From positions 6,461 to 70,460 of the forward strand of contig CAJWWP010000005.1 in the NCBI GenBank assembly GCA_913048525.1: DNA of 64,000 nucleotides. Direction: 5' to 3'. The notes below the pieces were generated by a model, which did not search any database, had not been told where the DNA came from, and was given only the letters and a program-made list of their open reading frames with translations. Made by a program: the position numbers and the translations under genes. This DNA comes from GCA-002712965 sp913048525. GTDB lineage: Bacteria; Chloroflexota; Dehalococcoidia; Lucifugimonadales; UBA826. Shown piece by piece: positions 1 to 8,987 of this stretch. Position 1 is the first letter of the stretch. Each line of letters opens with the position of its first letter.

Positions 1-1
1 G

Positions 2-967
2 AATTCAAAAGACCGCAACAACATGATGCACCAATTGTTTCCATTTGCTTCCATTGAGCAGACTGACCCAGAGACAGAGGAGACGGGATCCTTACACCGA
101 AAACTGGACGAGAGAGGGAGCTCGTTGAAAGTTATGTATACGAACAGCTCGGCCGAATATCATAGAGCTGATGCATCATTACTCCATACGGACCCCGATG
201 GTCGGAGGGATATAAAGCAAGGGAAAAATGTCAGGGTGTTCCATTTTGCTGGAACAGAGCACGGCACTGGGCCATGGCCCCCGACTGATCATGGGGTGAT
301 AGTTTCAGGAGCGGAGAGAGCCCAAAACATCAGGAGTGTTATAGATTATTCTCCACTGCTCAGGGCGTGCCTCGTAAATCTAGATTTATGGGTTAGAGAG
401 GGGATAGATCCACCGGAGTCAAAGCACCCACGGATTGATGACGGCACCCTAGTACCTGCGTCGGAGTTGATAGGTATTTTCTCGTCTATTCCCGGGTCCA
501 ATTATCCTTACAGACATGCTATTCCTAGGCGTCGGGAGTTTTCGCCTGATGAAGGAGATGAGCATCCCAGGATATTGCCCCCAGAGATAGGAGGTGCGTT
601 TGGCGGCCTGGTGCCAATGGTAAATTCTGATGGAAACGAAATAGGGGGGATAATTGCCCCTGAAATTTCGGTTCCGATTGCTGCTCACACCGGATGGACG
701 CTAAGACACACAGACATAGGCGGTGAGAGTCAGTTACTTATGTTTGCCGGTGGGACAATTCCTTTTCCTGCTACGGAGTCTGCTAGGTTGACTGCTGGAG
801 ACCCAAGGCCATCTATAGAGTCAAGGTACACGAGCCGTGATGAATATCTATCCAAAGTCAGAGCTTCTGCCGAGGTACTTGTGTCAGAACGATATCTTTT
901 AGAAACAGATATAGAAACAAGCGTATCCCTCGGCGAAAGAATGTGGAATTACTTCACCGATCATTAG
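2..967 (+). CDS. Alpha/beta hydrolase domain protein (Abhydrolase_10-like), 5'-truncated
   Basis: The reading frame is open to the left edge, so this is the C-terminal part of a longer protein; the ATG at 23 is probably internal. The pattern (VFHFAGTEHGTG near the start of the visible part, then LDLWVREGIDPPES, then an EYLSKVRASAEVLVSERYLL tail) resembles the C-terminal half of the alpha/beta hydrolase domain family PF20091, whose members are poorly characterised secreted or cytoplasmic esterase-like proteins. The nucleophile region would lie to the left of the window. The gene converges with the aldolase at 1004-1759. Family assignment is from remembered sequence patterns; substrate unknown. 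Confidence 0.6.
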   Translation, partial: NSKDRNNMMHQLFPFASIEQTDPETEETGSLHRKLDERGSSLKVMYTNSSAEYHRADASLLHTDPDGRRDIKQGKNVRVFHFAGTEHGTGPWPPTDHGVIVSGAERAQNIRSVIDYSPLLRACLVNLDLWVREGIDPPESKHPRIDDGTLVPASELIGIFSSIPGSNYPYRHAIPRRREFSPDEGDEHPRILPPEIGGAFGGLVPMVNSDGNEIGGIIAPEISVPIAAHTGWTLRHTDIGGESQLLMFAGGTIPFPATESARLTAGDPRPSIESRYTSRDEYLSKVRASAEVLVSERYLLETDIETSVSLGERMWNYFTDH

Positions 968-1003
968 TATATTCGTTGCAGCTAGGTTGAAATTAATATT
1001 TAG

Positions 1004-1759
1004 TTAACTTGCAGCCTCAACTGCTTCTAGGATTCCTTCTGCTCCGTCGGAAAGCCAGGGTAGCCAGCTAAAAGAGAAAAAGCGGGCACCCACGTCAATA
1101 TAGTGGGGCAAAGTATTTTCGGAAACTAGGGTGCCTGCGGTCTTTCCTGCTCCCGTGATCTTTTTTAGAGCACCATCCACAACATCATTTACTTTTGGAC
1201 TACCTGCTCCACCAGTCAGGCCCATGGATTGTGCCAGATCGCCAGGGGCGACGTAGAAGATGTCTATATTGTTAACTTCCAGTATTTCATCAAGGTTGTT
1301 AACCGCAACAATGTCTTCAATTAATATGATTGACATTGTTTGGTCGTTAGCTTTATTCAAATAGTCGTCTACACCTATTCCCTGCCTGCTGGTAAATGAT
1401 CCTCTCATACCTATAGGTGCAAATTTTGTGGCTCCAACCACCGCCTGTGCTTCTTCTTTCGTATTTATATGTGGCACGCATATTCCGAGTGCCCCAAGGT
1501 CCATTGTTCGATAGATAACCGCTGGCTCATTTTGATAAACCCTGACTATCGGAGTCATACCCCAGAGATCGCATGCTCTTGTGAGGTCTGGGATATTGTC
1601 AAAGTCCACAGGTCCGTGTTCTCCCTCCAGCCATAGTCCATCAAATCCCAAAGGGCCAAAATGTTCTATCAACTCGGAGCTCATTGGTCCCATGGGCACA
1701 GTGACTATTTTCCCCGCAGAGAGGCTTTCTTTTACTTTGTTAGATCTTAGTTCTGCCAC
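1004..1759 (-). CDS. HpcH/HpaI-family aldolase (class II, metal-dependent)
   Basis: A 251-residue TIM-barrel protein of the HpcH/HpaI family, which cleaves or forms 2-keto-3-deoxy acids by retro-aldol chemistry with a divalent metal. The family residues are all visible: catalytic His48 in GEHGP, Arg73 in IVRVYQ, and metal ligands Glu148 (LIED) and Asp174 (APGDL). The ATG follows a good AGGAG. It lies 43 bp downstream of the hydroxyacid dehydrogenase on the same strand, so the two are probably one transcript: a keto-acid fragment released here could be reduced by the neighbour. The true substrate cannot be read from the sequence. Confidence 0.85.
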   Translation of the reverse strand: MAELRSNKVKESLSAGKIVTVPMGPMSSELIEHFGPLGFDGLWLEGEHGPVDFDNIPDLTRACDLWGMTPIVRVYQNEPAVIYRTMDLGALGICVPHINTKEEAQAVVGATKFAPIGMRGSFTSRQGIGVDDYLNKANDQTMSIILIEDIVAVNNLDEILEVNNIDIFYVAPGDLAQSMGLTGGAGSPKVNDVVDGALKKITGAGKTAGTLVSENTLPHYIDVGARFFSFSWLPWLSDGAEGILEAVEAAS

Positions 1760-1802
1760 ATCGTTCTCCTGATTTATGAAATTATTTCTAAATATGAATA
1801 TA

Positions 1803-2768
1803 TCAGTACCATTTTTCCTTATCGACTTTGTTGTTCAATTCTTCCCCCTTCAAATATCTACGGACATTTTCTAACAAAATTTCGAATCTCCTGTCAGCCA
1901 TATTTTCGGCATCGGCAATTGCAACGTGAGGGGTCATTAGAACGTTTTCAAGGCCCCATAATTTGTGGTCTGATGGCAGGGGTTCAGTTTCATATACATC
2001 CAGTCCACATCCCGAGATTTCACCAGATTCTATGGAATCCGCCAGATCATCTATTGCGCAAACTTTTCCTCTCCCTACATTGATGAAATAGGCTGAATTC
2101 TTCATGAGCTTGAATCTCTTGGCATTGAACATTCTCTCTGTGTCCGGCGTGTGCGGCACTGTGGTGATGACGAAATCCGCTCTGGGAAGCTGATCGTCCA
2201 ACTCTTCCGGTGTGTGCAGTTCTACACCTGGAAGATCGTATTCGGGTCGTGGATCGATTCCTATTACTTTCATGCCAAGTTCTAAACAAAGTCGTGCTGT
2301 TTCATGGCCAATTCCACCTACCCCGTTTATAAGTGCAGTCGCGTTACCAAGGAAAATATAAGGACTTTTTCTAGCATCTTTTCCCCATATTCTTTTTCTG
2401 CGGGAATCTTCATACCATGGGAGCCCGCGTGATAAAGCAAGGACAAACATCAAGATGTGGTGTGAGATGTGATCCCAGTAAATTCCTCGGGGATTGGTTA
2501 TTGTGAGAGAGTGTCTACATAGTTCTTCATAGTAATACCCGAAAAAAGGTCCTGCATCAGGATTATGAAGCCACTCAATTTTTTCAGCTGATTTCAGTGC
2601 TTCGGGCGGAATCCAACCCATAGCAGCTTCTGCGTCACGGAGTTCATTCAATGCGGCTTCATCGGTTTCTGGTGAGACTATGTCGAGTTCAGACTCTATA
2701 TCCGAGAGCCGTGCTGCAAACTCTCGCTTTAGTTCATCTTGAGGTGGCATGAATACGAATTTTGGCAT
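1803..2768 (-). CDS. D-isomer-specific 2-hydroxyacid dehydrogenase
   Basis: A 321-residue NAD(P)-dependent dehydrogenase of the D-2-hydroxyacid (phosphoglycerate/formate dehydrogenase-like) family. The Rossmann motif GVGGIG is at residues 149-154, with an acidic residue (ID, 171-172) at the end of beta 2 that favours NAD. The catalytic set Arg233 (VGRG), Glu262 (ETEP) and His281 (TPH) is intact. It probably reduces a 2-keto acid to a D-2-hydroxy acid or the reverse. The start has a strong AGGAG. It is first of a two-gene unit with the HpaI aldolase and is divergent from the amidohydrolase at 2953. Confidence 0.85.
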   Translation of the reverse strand: MPKFVFMPPQDELKREFAARLSDIESELDIVSPETDEAALNELRDAEAAMGWIPPEALKSAEKIEWLHNPDAGPFFGYYYEELCRHSLTITNPRGIYWDHISHHILMFVLALSRGLPWYEDSRRKRIWGKDARKSPYIFLGNATALINGVGGIGHETARLCLELGMKVIGIDPRPEYDLPGVELHTPEELDDQLPRADFVITTVPHTPDTERMFNAKRFKLMKNSAYFINVGRGKVCAIDDLADSIESGEISGCGLDVYETEPLPSDHKLWGLENVLMTPHVAIADAENMADRRFEILLENVRRYLKGEELNNKVDKEKWY

Positions 2769-2952
2769 ATGTCGCTCCTGTATATAGGTTTATTTTTGAG
2801 TGGATACTTTCCACTTAAGTGTTTAACAAGGTTTAGCTAGGGTATCCTTGTTCATAGTAAGGAAAATATATCAGTTTGACTATGTAAGATAACTTATTTT
2901 GAAAACTATAACTGTGTGAAGGATATTCCTTAAACGCTGAACAGGAAAGAGG

Positions 2953-3786
2953 ATGCTAATTATAGACACCCACACCCATGCTGGTCCCAACTGGTTTGAG
3001 CCAATTGAGATGTTAGTTCACCAGATGGAACTTAATGGTGTGAGCAAGGCGCTATTGGTACAGCATGGCATGCCCGAATTTGGACATTATGACCACTCTT
3101 ACCTTTACGAATGCCGGAGGCGCTTTCCTGGCAAATTCGCACTTGCTGTGATAGTCGATACTACTTCACAAGACCCATTGGGAGATCTTGAAAGACACAA
3201 AGTTGAGGGTGCCGTTGGTGTTCGACTGACACCTGATAGCAGAACACCTGGAGAAGATAAATTATCGTTGTGGCGGAAGGCAGATGAGCTGGGCATGTTT
3301 ATTACCTGTATGGGGAATGTGGAGCAGTTTGCTTCAGATGAGTTTGCCTCTATAGTGTCTGAATTTCCCGATATGCCAATAATTATGGAACACTTGGCGG
3401 GTGGAGGAGAGTCGTCCGCATTTCCACAAAATGGACCCGGCCCATCTCGTCCATACGAAAAATTTAAAAAGGCACTGACTCTTTCCAACTATCCGAATGT
3501 ATATATCAAGATTCATGGGCTGGGGGAAATAGTCAATCGACCGAACGTGTTACCTCAAGATTTTGGATTCGACTTTTTTGATGATGTTCCTCCGTTGGTG
3601 GATATGGCCAAAGATTCTTTTGGTGTAGAGAGGATTATGTGGGGTAGCGATTACCCGCCGGTGAGTGGTCGCGAGGGATACAGAAATGCCCTGAAAGGCG
3701 CTAGGGAAAATCCCGTATTTACAACTTCCGAGGAGATTGACTGGGTAATGGGTAAGTCAGCGCTGAAAGTTATAAATTTTGACTAA
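2953..3786 (+). CDS. Amidohydrolase-family (amidohydrolase_2) TIM-barrel hydrolase or decarboxylase
   Basis: A 277-residue metal-dependent TIM-barrel protein of the amidohydrolase_2 group. Residues 5-9 give the DTHTH metal-binding motif (His7, His9), MEHLAGG supplies the mid-protein His, and the WGSDYPP motif near residue 233 carries the C-terminal Asp. The family includes 2-pyrone-4,6-dicarboxylate hydrolase and decarboxylases of the ACMSD type, so it may act on a dicarboxylate or lactone from aromatic breakdown; that is inference. The start is supported by GGAAAGAGG. Its last codons overlap the TTG start of the MFS gene by 8 bp, which implies translational coupling. Confidence 0.8.
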   Translation: MLIIDTHTHAGPNWFEPIEMLVHQMELNGVSKALLVQHGMPEFGHYDHSYLYECRRRFPGKFALAVIVDTTSQDPLGDLERHKVEGAVGVRLTPDSRTPGEDKLSLWRKADELGMFITCMGNVEQFASDEFASIVSEFPDMPIIMEHLAGGGESSAFPQNGPGPSRPYEKFKKALTLSNYPNVYIKIHGLGEIVNRPNVLPQDFGFDFFDDVPPLVDMAKDSFGVERIMWGSDYPPVSGREGYRNALKGARENPVFTTSEEIDWVMGKSALKVINFD

Positions 3787-5014
3787 AAACATCCTTAAAA
3801 CTTTAACCTCATCTGTTCGAGAAAGAAGGTGGGGTATAGCTTTAGCCTGCTTCTTGGGATGTTCTGTGGCGATAGGTGGATCGCAGTATTCGTTTGGGCA
3901 CTTTGTCGAACCGATCAAAGACTCCTTTGGGTGGTCAACAACTCAGATAACATTTTCTCTCTCTATGTTGGCACTTGGCAACTTCATTTCACCATTTGTA
4001 GGAATGATGATAGACAGATACGGATCAAGAAATATTATGTCTTTTTCACTTGCCGTTTTTGGATTTAGTTATTTGGCAAGAGTATTTATGAGCGGTATAT
4101 GGCATTGGTATTTTCTGAGTATTGTCCAGGCACTTACGGTAGTGGGGTCCGCTGCGTTACCTCCTGGGAAACTTATTGGAATGTGGTTTCCCCAAAATAG
4201 AGGGAAGGTATTGGGAGTCACGGTTATGGGGAATAACTTTGGCGGCATGGCTATTCAACCCCTAGTGGCCTTCTTGGTTTCTTTATACAGCTGGAAGATG
4301 GGATATGCCGTTATAGGAATACTCGGAATATTGGTATCAATATATTCTTTCTTTATAGTCCGGAACCCGGCTGAAACCCTGACAGCTTCTTCTAGTGATC
4401 AAGAATCATTGGAAATAACTCCCGCCAGTTACACATTGGGGGATGTTCTCAAAATGCGTAGTTTTTACGCAATTGTTTTAGGAGTGGTGTGTGGGAGTTT
4501 TACTTACAGCGCTTTATTGCCTCAGGTTTCACACCATTTAATTGAAAATGGAGTTACCCAGGCAACAGCCGCAGTTGCGCTCAGTCTTTTTGCGACATGT
4601 GGAATGGCCGGGAAGTTTTTATTTGGAATGTTTTCTGACAGGTATGGAGCAAAACTTGCGACTATCATTGATTTGGCTGGGCAAGCTGTTTTCGCTGCTT
4701 TGCTCGTCTATGCTGGAAACGGAATTCCGATCTGGTTGATAGTCCCATTTATGGGGTTTTTCTTTGGGGCATACGGAGCTTTATATAATTTGCTGGTATT
4801 AGACTCGTTTGGCGTCAAACATTTTGGCACGATAATGGGGTTTGTCTCTATTGCTATAGCAGTTCCGGCATTCGTCGGACCCATCATAGCTGGTCAAAGC
4901 TTTGACCAGACAGGTAGCTATGCTACGGCTTTTTTCATCACTGCAGCCATATTTGCTATGGGAGCTTCTGTTTTAGTTCTAGTTCGTACTAACGAAGCTT
5001 TACCAAGTAGGTGA
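3779..5014 (+). CDS. MFS transporter (monocarboxylate / oxalate-formate antiporter-like)
   Basis: A 411-residue major facilitator with about 12 hydrophobic segments. The N-terminal GWSTTQITFSLS segment and the DRYGSR loop between TM2 and TM3 are typical of the MCT/OFA branch that carries small organic acids. Translation appears to start at a TTG inside the last codons of the amidohydrolase gene. The tight coupling suggests that it imports the substrate of that hydrolase. It shares its family type with the carriers at 13558 and 20769 in this window. Specificity cannot be assigned. Confidence 0.85.
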   Translation: MTKNILKTLTSSVRERRWGIALACFLGCSVAIGGSQYSFGHFVEPIKDSFGWSTTQITFSLSMLALGNFISPFVGMMIDRYGSRNIMSFSLAVFGFSYLARVFMSGIWHWYFLSIVQALTVVGSAALPPGKLIGMWFPQNRGKVLGVTVMGNNFGGMAIQPLVAFLVSLYSWKMGYAVIGILGILVSIYSFFIVRNPAETLTASSSDQESLEITPASYTLGDVLKMRSFYAIVLGVVCGSFTYSALLPQVSHHLIENGVTQATAAVALSLFATCGMAGKFLFGMFSDRYGAKLATIIDLAGQAVFAALLVYAGNGIPIWLIVPFMGFFFGAYGALYNLLVLDSFGVKHFGTIMGFVSIAIAVPAFVGPIIAGQSFDQTGSYATAFFITAAIFAMGASVLVLVRTNEALPSR

Positions 5015-5048
5015 AACAAGCTTTATAAGCACCGTGAAGGATGAGCGT

Positions 5049-5798
5049 TTAAAGGTTATTTAGATATCGGATCAAATTGGACTCCTTCCAATTAGCCGTC
5101 GTAAGTTCACTAACTGCAAAACTCTCCCTGTGCTGTTCCTGCTCTGAAAACCTACTAGCTAATTCTTGAGCGTCCTCCTGGCTCTGGTAGTTTCTAAGAC
5201 CCTTTACTTTCATATCTATGGAGCTTGTTATGTCGACAATTATGTCAAGCCTTTTTTCTTCATCGCTTAGGTCAAGACCGAATTCTTGAGCTAAATCCTG
5301 AGGGATCGAAGGAAACATTAGAAGCGGCTTTTCACGTGATTGAGTGTTTTCGCTGTATCCCTCAAAAGCTAAAAGAGTGGCTTTATGTATGGCTATATGG
5401 TCTGGATGATTTGATATACCGCTTGGTCCAAAAGTAACTACGATGTCCGGCTCTACTAAGTGCATGATGTCCAATACCTTTAATGACAAAATATGTGGGT
5501 CTTCCTTGTCCAAGTCTTGGTCTCTATATCTAAGTAAGAAAGGGGGATTAGCTCCATATAGGTTCAAATTTCTTTTTAGTTCAGCCTCTCGCACAGAACC
5601 TAGTTTCTCTCGTTCAATTATTTGTCCACCAGTACCCAAAGTTCCCTCTTCTCCACCTGTGGCGGTTACTATGTAGACTTCGTTTCCTGCTTCGATCCAT
5701 TTCACCATGGTTCCAGCACTTGCCGAAGTTTCGTCATCAGGATGCCCAAATACACCCAGCCAAGTAAAGGATTCATTGTTCTGACTTGTATGGGGCAT
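5049..5798 (-). CDS. PIG-L family deacetylase
   Basis: A zinc-dependent N-acetylglucosaminyl deacetylase-like protein (LmbE/PIG-L fold). The AHPDDE-like zinc motif is GHPDDE at residues 18-23 and the second histidine cluster is NHPDH. The longer frame opens at 5849, but the ATG at 5798 is preferred: it overlaps the stop of the upstream nuclease gene as TAATG, a classic coupling arrangement, and places the zinc motif at the normal distance from the N-terminus (249 residues). Relatives act on mycothiol, bacillithiol or glycan precursors; the substrate here is unknown. Confidence 0.82.
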   Translation of the reverse strand: MPHTSQNNESFTWLGVFGHPDDETSASAGTMVKWIEAGNEVYIVTATGGEEGTLGTGGQIIEREKLGSVREAELKRNLNLYGANPPFLLRYRDQDLDKEDPHILSLKVLDIMHLVEPDIVVTFGPSGISNHPDHIAIHKATLLAFEGYSENTQSREKPLLMFPSIPQDLAQEFGLDLSDEEKRLDIIVDITSSIDMKVKGLRNYQSQEDAQELASRFSEQEQHRESFAVSELTTANWKESNLIRYLNNL

Positions 5799-6514
5799 TA
5801 ATTGATTCCTGTCGCGAGTCTCACTATCAGGGTATCTAGGTTTCGACACTCCCTACATCGACCTCTAGGGGCGGGAGGCATTTTCATCTCAGAGACGAGA
5901 CGGACTTTTTCAAGTAGCGGCGGTATTAGGTTCTCGGGATGCCTCTTCACAGGAACTATTTTTGCCACAAAGCCCAGATTTAATCCTTGAGATGAGAAGG
6001 AATCTGCGTTTTCTGCAAATTCGCGACTACTGTTGGGCTCCATGAATATGAGGACAAGTTTGTTTACGGGGGAAAAGCCAGCGGACTCTGCTATCCAAGC
6101 GTATGCATTAAGTTGGACTTCGTAAGCTTCCAAGGCGTAAGTTCGTTCCGGATTATATTTAGAGGTTTTATAATCTGCTATGAGGTGTGCCCCATCATCC
6201 ATTTCAAATATTGCGTCAGCCTCTCCTCTGACGCTGATACCGGTCTCTTCATCAACTCTATAAAACTTCCTCCAGCCTGGTGGTTTGATGGAAGAATGTA
6301 TTTCTCCGAGATCTGACAGCCAGTCAGGGAGTCTTTTATAAGTGTCGAAATATGCTGTGATGGCATTTTTGGTAAAAGAATCTATGGAACTGAATATTGT
6401 GGGAAATGATTGATACGGAAGATCTTTTACTTTCATCCTTACCCAGGCGCATCGGAGACAAGGATACCGAGGGGCATAATTTGCGAGTTCAGTTGCAGAT
6501 ATCGAAACAGACAA
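5798..6514 (-). CDS. PD-(D/E)XK nuclease-superfamily protein with four-cysteine cluster
   Basis: A 238-residue protein of the RecB/Cas4-like nuclease superfamily. Visible motif residues are Asp100 (GEAD), Asp114 and Lys116 (DYK), and Gln134 with the following Tyr (QLNAYAW), the motif IV helix. Two cysteine pairs, Cys19/Cys22 near the N-terminus and Cys220/Cys223 near the C-terminus, flank the nuclease core and could hold an iron-sulfur cluster or zinc, as in AddB and Cas4. The start is a TTG at 6514 with CGGAG nine bases upstream; the frame is closed by a stop at 6560. No cas, helicase or recombination gene is adjacent; it is coupled to the PIG-L gene. Confidence 0.72.
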   Translation of the reverse strand: MSVSISATELANYAPRYPCLRCAWVRMKVKDLPYQSFPTIFSSIDSFTKNAITAYFDTYKRLPDWLSDLGEIHSSIKPPGWRKFYRVDEETGISVRGEADAIFEMDDGAHLIADYKTSKYNPERTYALEAYEVQLNAYAWIAESAGFSPVNKLVLIFMEPNSSREFAENADSFSSQGLNLGFVAKIVPVKRHPENLIPPLLEKVRLVSEMKMPPAPRGRCRECRNLDTLIVRLATGIN

Positions 6515-6650
6515 ACAATAATGCTCCGTTGCTGATGGAATGCCGGTAGACCAAGCATATTATCGAGGAAATTAGGGACGTGTTCAGAAGTGACGTTTAT
6601 ACTAGCATAGTCCTTGTTTAAAACGGCCACTCTACATCCTAAGGGAGCTG

Positions 6651-7523
6651 ATGAAAATGGAAAAACGTAGGCTTGGAAGAACAGGTCATTTAAGCAGTGT
6701 GGTTACGTTTGGTTCTTATTCAATAGGCAAATTAGATCAAGACGCTGCAGATCGGGTTATCCAACTTTCTCTTGATCATGGAGTTAATCACATAGATATA
6801 GCTCCTGGATATGCGAAGGCAATGGAAAGAGTAGCTCCATGGATGCCTGACCTCCGTCCCAAAATGTTCCTAGGTGCGAAAACGCCTATGAGAACCAGAG
6901 ATGATGCTTGGAGAAATGTGGAAAATATAATGGGCAGAATGAATGTGGATTCCTTTGATCTTTTTCAACTTCATTCTGTGATAGACCCAGATACTTTGGA
7001 TATAGTGACTTCCGATGGAGGGGCACTTCAAACGCTTATAGAGATGAAGGATCAGGGACTAACCCAATGGATTGGTATAACTGGTCATGGACCCTCGGTG
7101 CCTCGAACTCACATAGAAGCATTGCACAGATACGACTTTGATACTGTTATGTTTCCGGTCAATGCCACGATGTATAAGAATTCCAAGTACAGGGCTGATG
7201 CTGAAGAATTAATAAGAATCTGTAATAAGAAAGATGTTGGGATTCAGGCTATTAAAATGCTTGCCCGCGGAGGATGGGAAGGAGTAACCCCCGACATTGG
7301 GACCTGGTACGACGCCCATCGTGAACAGGCAGATATCGAAAAAGCTCTTTGGTGGCAACTTTCACAGCCGATACATACTGCCCCGAGTTGTGGCGAATCT
7401 ACTCTACTCCCGATAGTTTTAGAAGCAGCGGAAAGATTTGAAATTCTATCTGAGGAGCGCCAGCAAGAGATAGTAGATGGACAGAATCCTCCTCGTCCAC
7501 ACCCAGCCCTTGCGATTTTATAA
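6651..7523 (+). CDS. Aldo/keto reductase family oxidoreductase
   Basis: A 290-residue NADPH-dependent (beta/alpha)8 reductase. The catalytic tetrad is present: Asp49 and Tyr54 (DIAPGY), Lys77 (AKTP) and His108 (QLHS). Two in-frame ATGs lie at 6651 and 6657; AAGGGAG sits immediately upstream and gives a better distance to the second. It is divergent from the nuclease-deacetylase pair and converges with the MFS gene at 7534, leaving only 10 bp. The carbonyl substrate cannot be predicted. Confidence 0.83.
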   Translation: MKMEKRRLGRTGHLSSVVTFGSYSIGKLDQDAADRVIQLSLDHGVNHIDIAPGYAKAMERVAPWMPDLRPKMFLGAKTPMRTRDDAWRNVENIMGRMNVDSFDLFQLHSVIDPDTLDIVTSDGGALQTLIEMKDQGLTQWIGITGHGPSVPRTHIEALHRYDFDTVMFPVNATMYKNSKYRADAEELIRICNKKDVGIQAIKMLARGGWEGVTPDIGTWYDAHREQADIEKALWWQLSQPIHTAPSCGESTLLPIVLEAAERFEILSEERQQEIVDGQNPPRPHPALAIL

Positions 7524-7533
7524 ATTAAAAAAA

Positions 7534-8853
7534 CTATGGGTACCTGTAATTTCTGAGGCCTGAGATAAGTCTCCAAACGGCGATTACTACTAGTACGGAA
7601 ACCACCCCACCAAGCAGCATCGTGTTACCTGCACCAATCCTGGATGACATGTATCCTACTTCAAAAGTTCCTATATTGTTGGCTGACATTGCGCAGAATG
7701 AATGGAAACTAACAGCTCTCCCCCGCATGTTATCCGGGGTTGTCAATTGGACGGTTGTTTGCCGAGTTGTCATTCCGATAGCGTCGGTCATACCCAGCCC
7801 GGATATTATTGCACCACCTATAACCAAGAGAACAATCGGGTTACCTGGTAAAAATTGCAGTGATCCAAATGCAAACAGCAAGATGGCATAAGTGCTCGTG
7901 GCATATAGAACCAACATTCCTTTAGCCCTGAAGGTGGCCATGAACAAAACGAGGAAACTTCCTGCTACTCCGCCAAGTGAGTTTGCTGCTGTCAAAGGCC
8001 CTATAGCCCAGGCTCCTTGCCTAAAAAGTTTATCCACTATCAGCGGCATAATTTCTCTATAGTAGCTAACTACCGTCACCCCTATGTCCATAACGTATAA
8101 ACCCGGCAATATGGGATGGTTCCTAACGAAGGTAAATCCTTCCCATAACCTTTGAATCATAGGTGCTTCATTAGTTTTTTCATCTTTTTCCATTAGGCTG
8201 TAGCGCAGTTTTACAAATAGCGGCATCACAGTAGCAGGTACGGAAGTAAATACCCCCAATATAAACACTGCAGAAATGCCGATGAATTCGTATGCCGCTG
8301 TGAACATTAGTGGACTTAGTATGGAACTAATTTGATACGTGGCTGTGTTTGAGGTAACCGCGTGCATTAAATGGGAGGTGGGTACTATATTGGCTGTTAT
8401 GGCAGATCGAGCCGGTCCTCCAAGAGTACTAGTCAATCCAAGTATGAGTACGATGCCATAGATGTGCCATGGCCTCAGTTGATCGGTTATTAGTAATATC
8501 GTCGCGAAAGCAATTAATATAAAACTAAAGCTTTGGGTAAAAGTGATTAGTTTCCTTCGGTCCATCGAATCTGCGAAAGCCCCGCCAAAGAGGGTTGCTG
8601 GCATTTGGGCTACTAGTTGGACTATACCGAGGAGGCCGAGCATTACACCCGAGCCAGTTTCCTCATATAGCCACACTCCAAACCCGATATTTCGCATCTG
8701 CATGGTGACTGATGACGAAACACCAGAGAGCCACATCATGCGAAATCCTGAGAATTCGAACGCAGACCATGGTTTTAGCTTTAAGTTAGAAGATTCTGCA
8801 CACTCTTCGGATTTATTAACTGATCCTTTATCTGGATCTTTTCTCAAATTCAC
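7534..8853 (-). CDS. MFS transporter (EntS/DHA3-like)
   Basis: A 439-residue transporter with about 12 hydrophobic helices. The opening pattern (FRMMWLSGVSSS, then GLLGIVQLVAQMPATLFGGAFADSMDRR) is that of the EntS-like drug/siderophore exporter branch. A GTG start at 8853 has GAGAG eight bases upstream. It belongs to a different MFS branch from the organic-acid carriers in this window and is a close structural match to the one at 17607. Export or import cannot be decided from sequence. Confidence 0.82.
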   Translation of the reverse strand: MNLRKDPDKGSVNKSEECAESSNLKLKPWSAFEFSGFRMMWLSGVSSSVTMQMRNIGFGVWLYEETGSGVMLGLLGIVQLVAQMPATLFGGAFADSMDRRKLITFTQSFSFILIAFATILLITDQLRPWHIYGIVLILGLTSTLGGPARSAITANIVPTSHLMHAVTSNTATYQISSILSPLMFTAAYEFIGISAVFILGVFTSVPATVMPLFVKLRYSLMEKDEKTNEAPMIQRLWEGFTFVRNHPILPGLYVMDIGVTVVSYYREIMPLIVDKLFRQGAWAIGPLTAANSLGGVAGSFLVLFMATFRAKGMLVLYATSTYAILLFAFGSLQFLPGNPIVLLVIGGAIISGLGMTDAIGMTTRQTTVQLTTPDNMRGRAVSFHSFCAMSANNIGTFEVGYMSSRIGAGNTMLLGGVVSVLVVIAVWRLISGLRNYRYP

Positions 8854-8987
8854 TATCGATCTCTCGATCCCAATGTAGAGTTATTCGTAAACACAACCGC
8901 TCGATTATAGAGATATAAACTAATAATTTATAGGCGATTAGGAGTTACAATTCTTGACTGGCGTCCCATTTCACCAGTCCAAAGATG

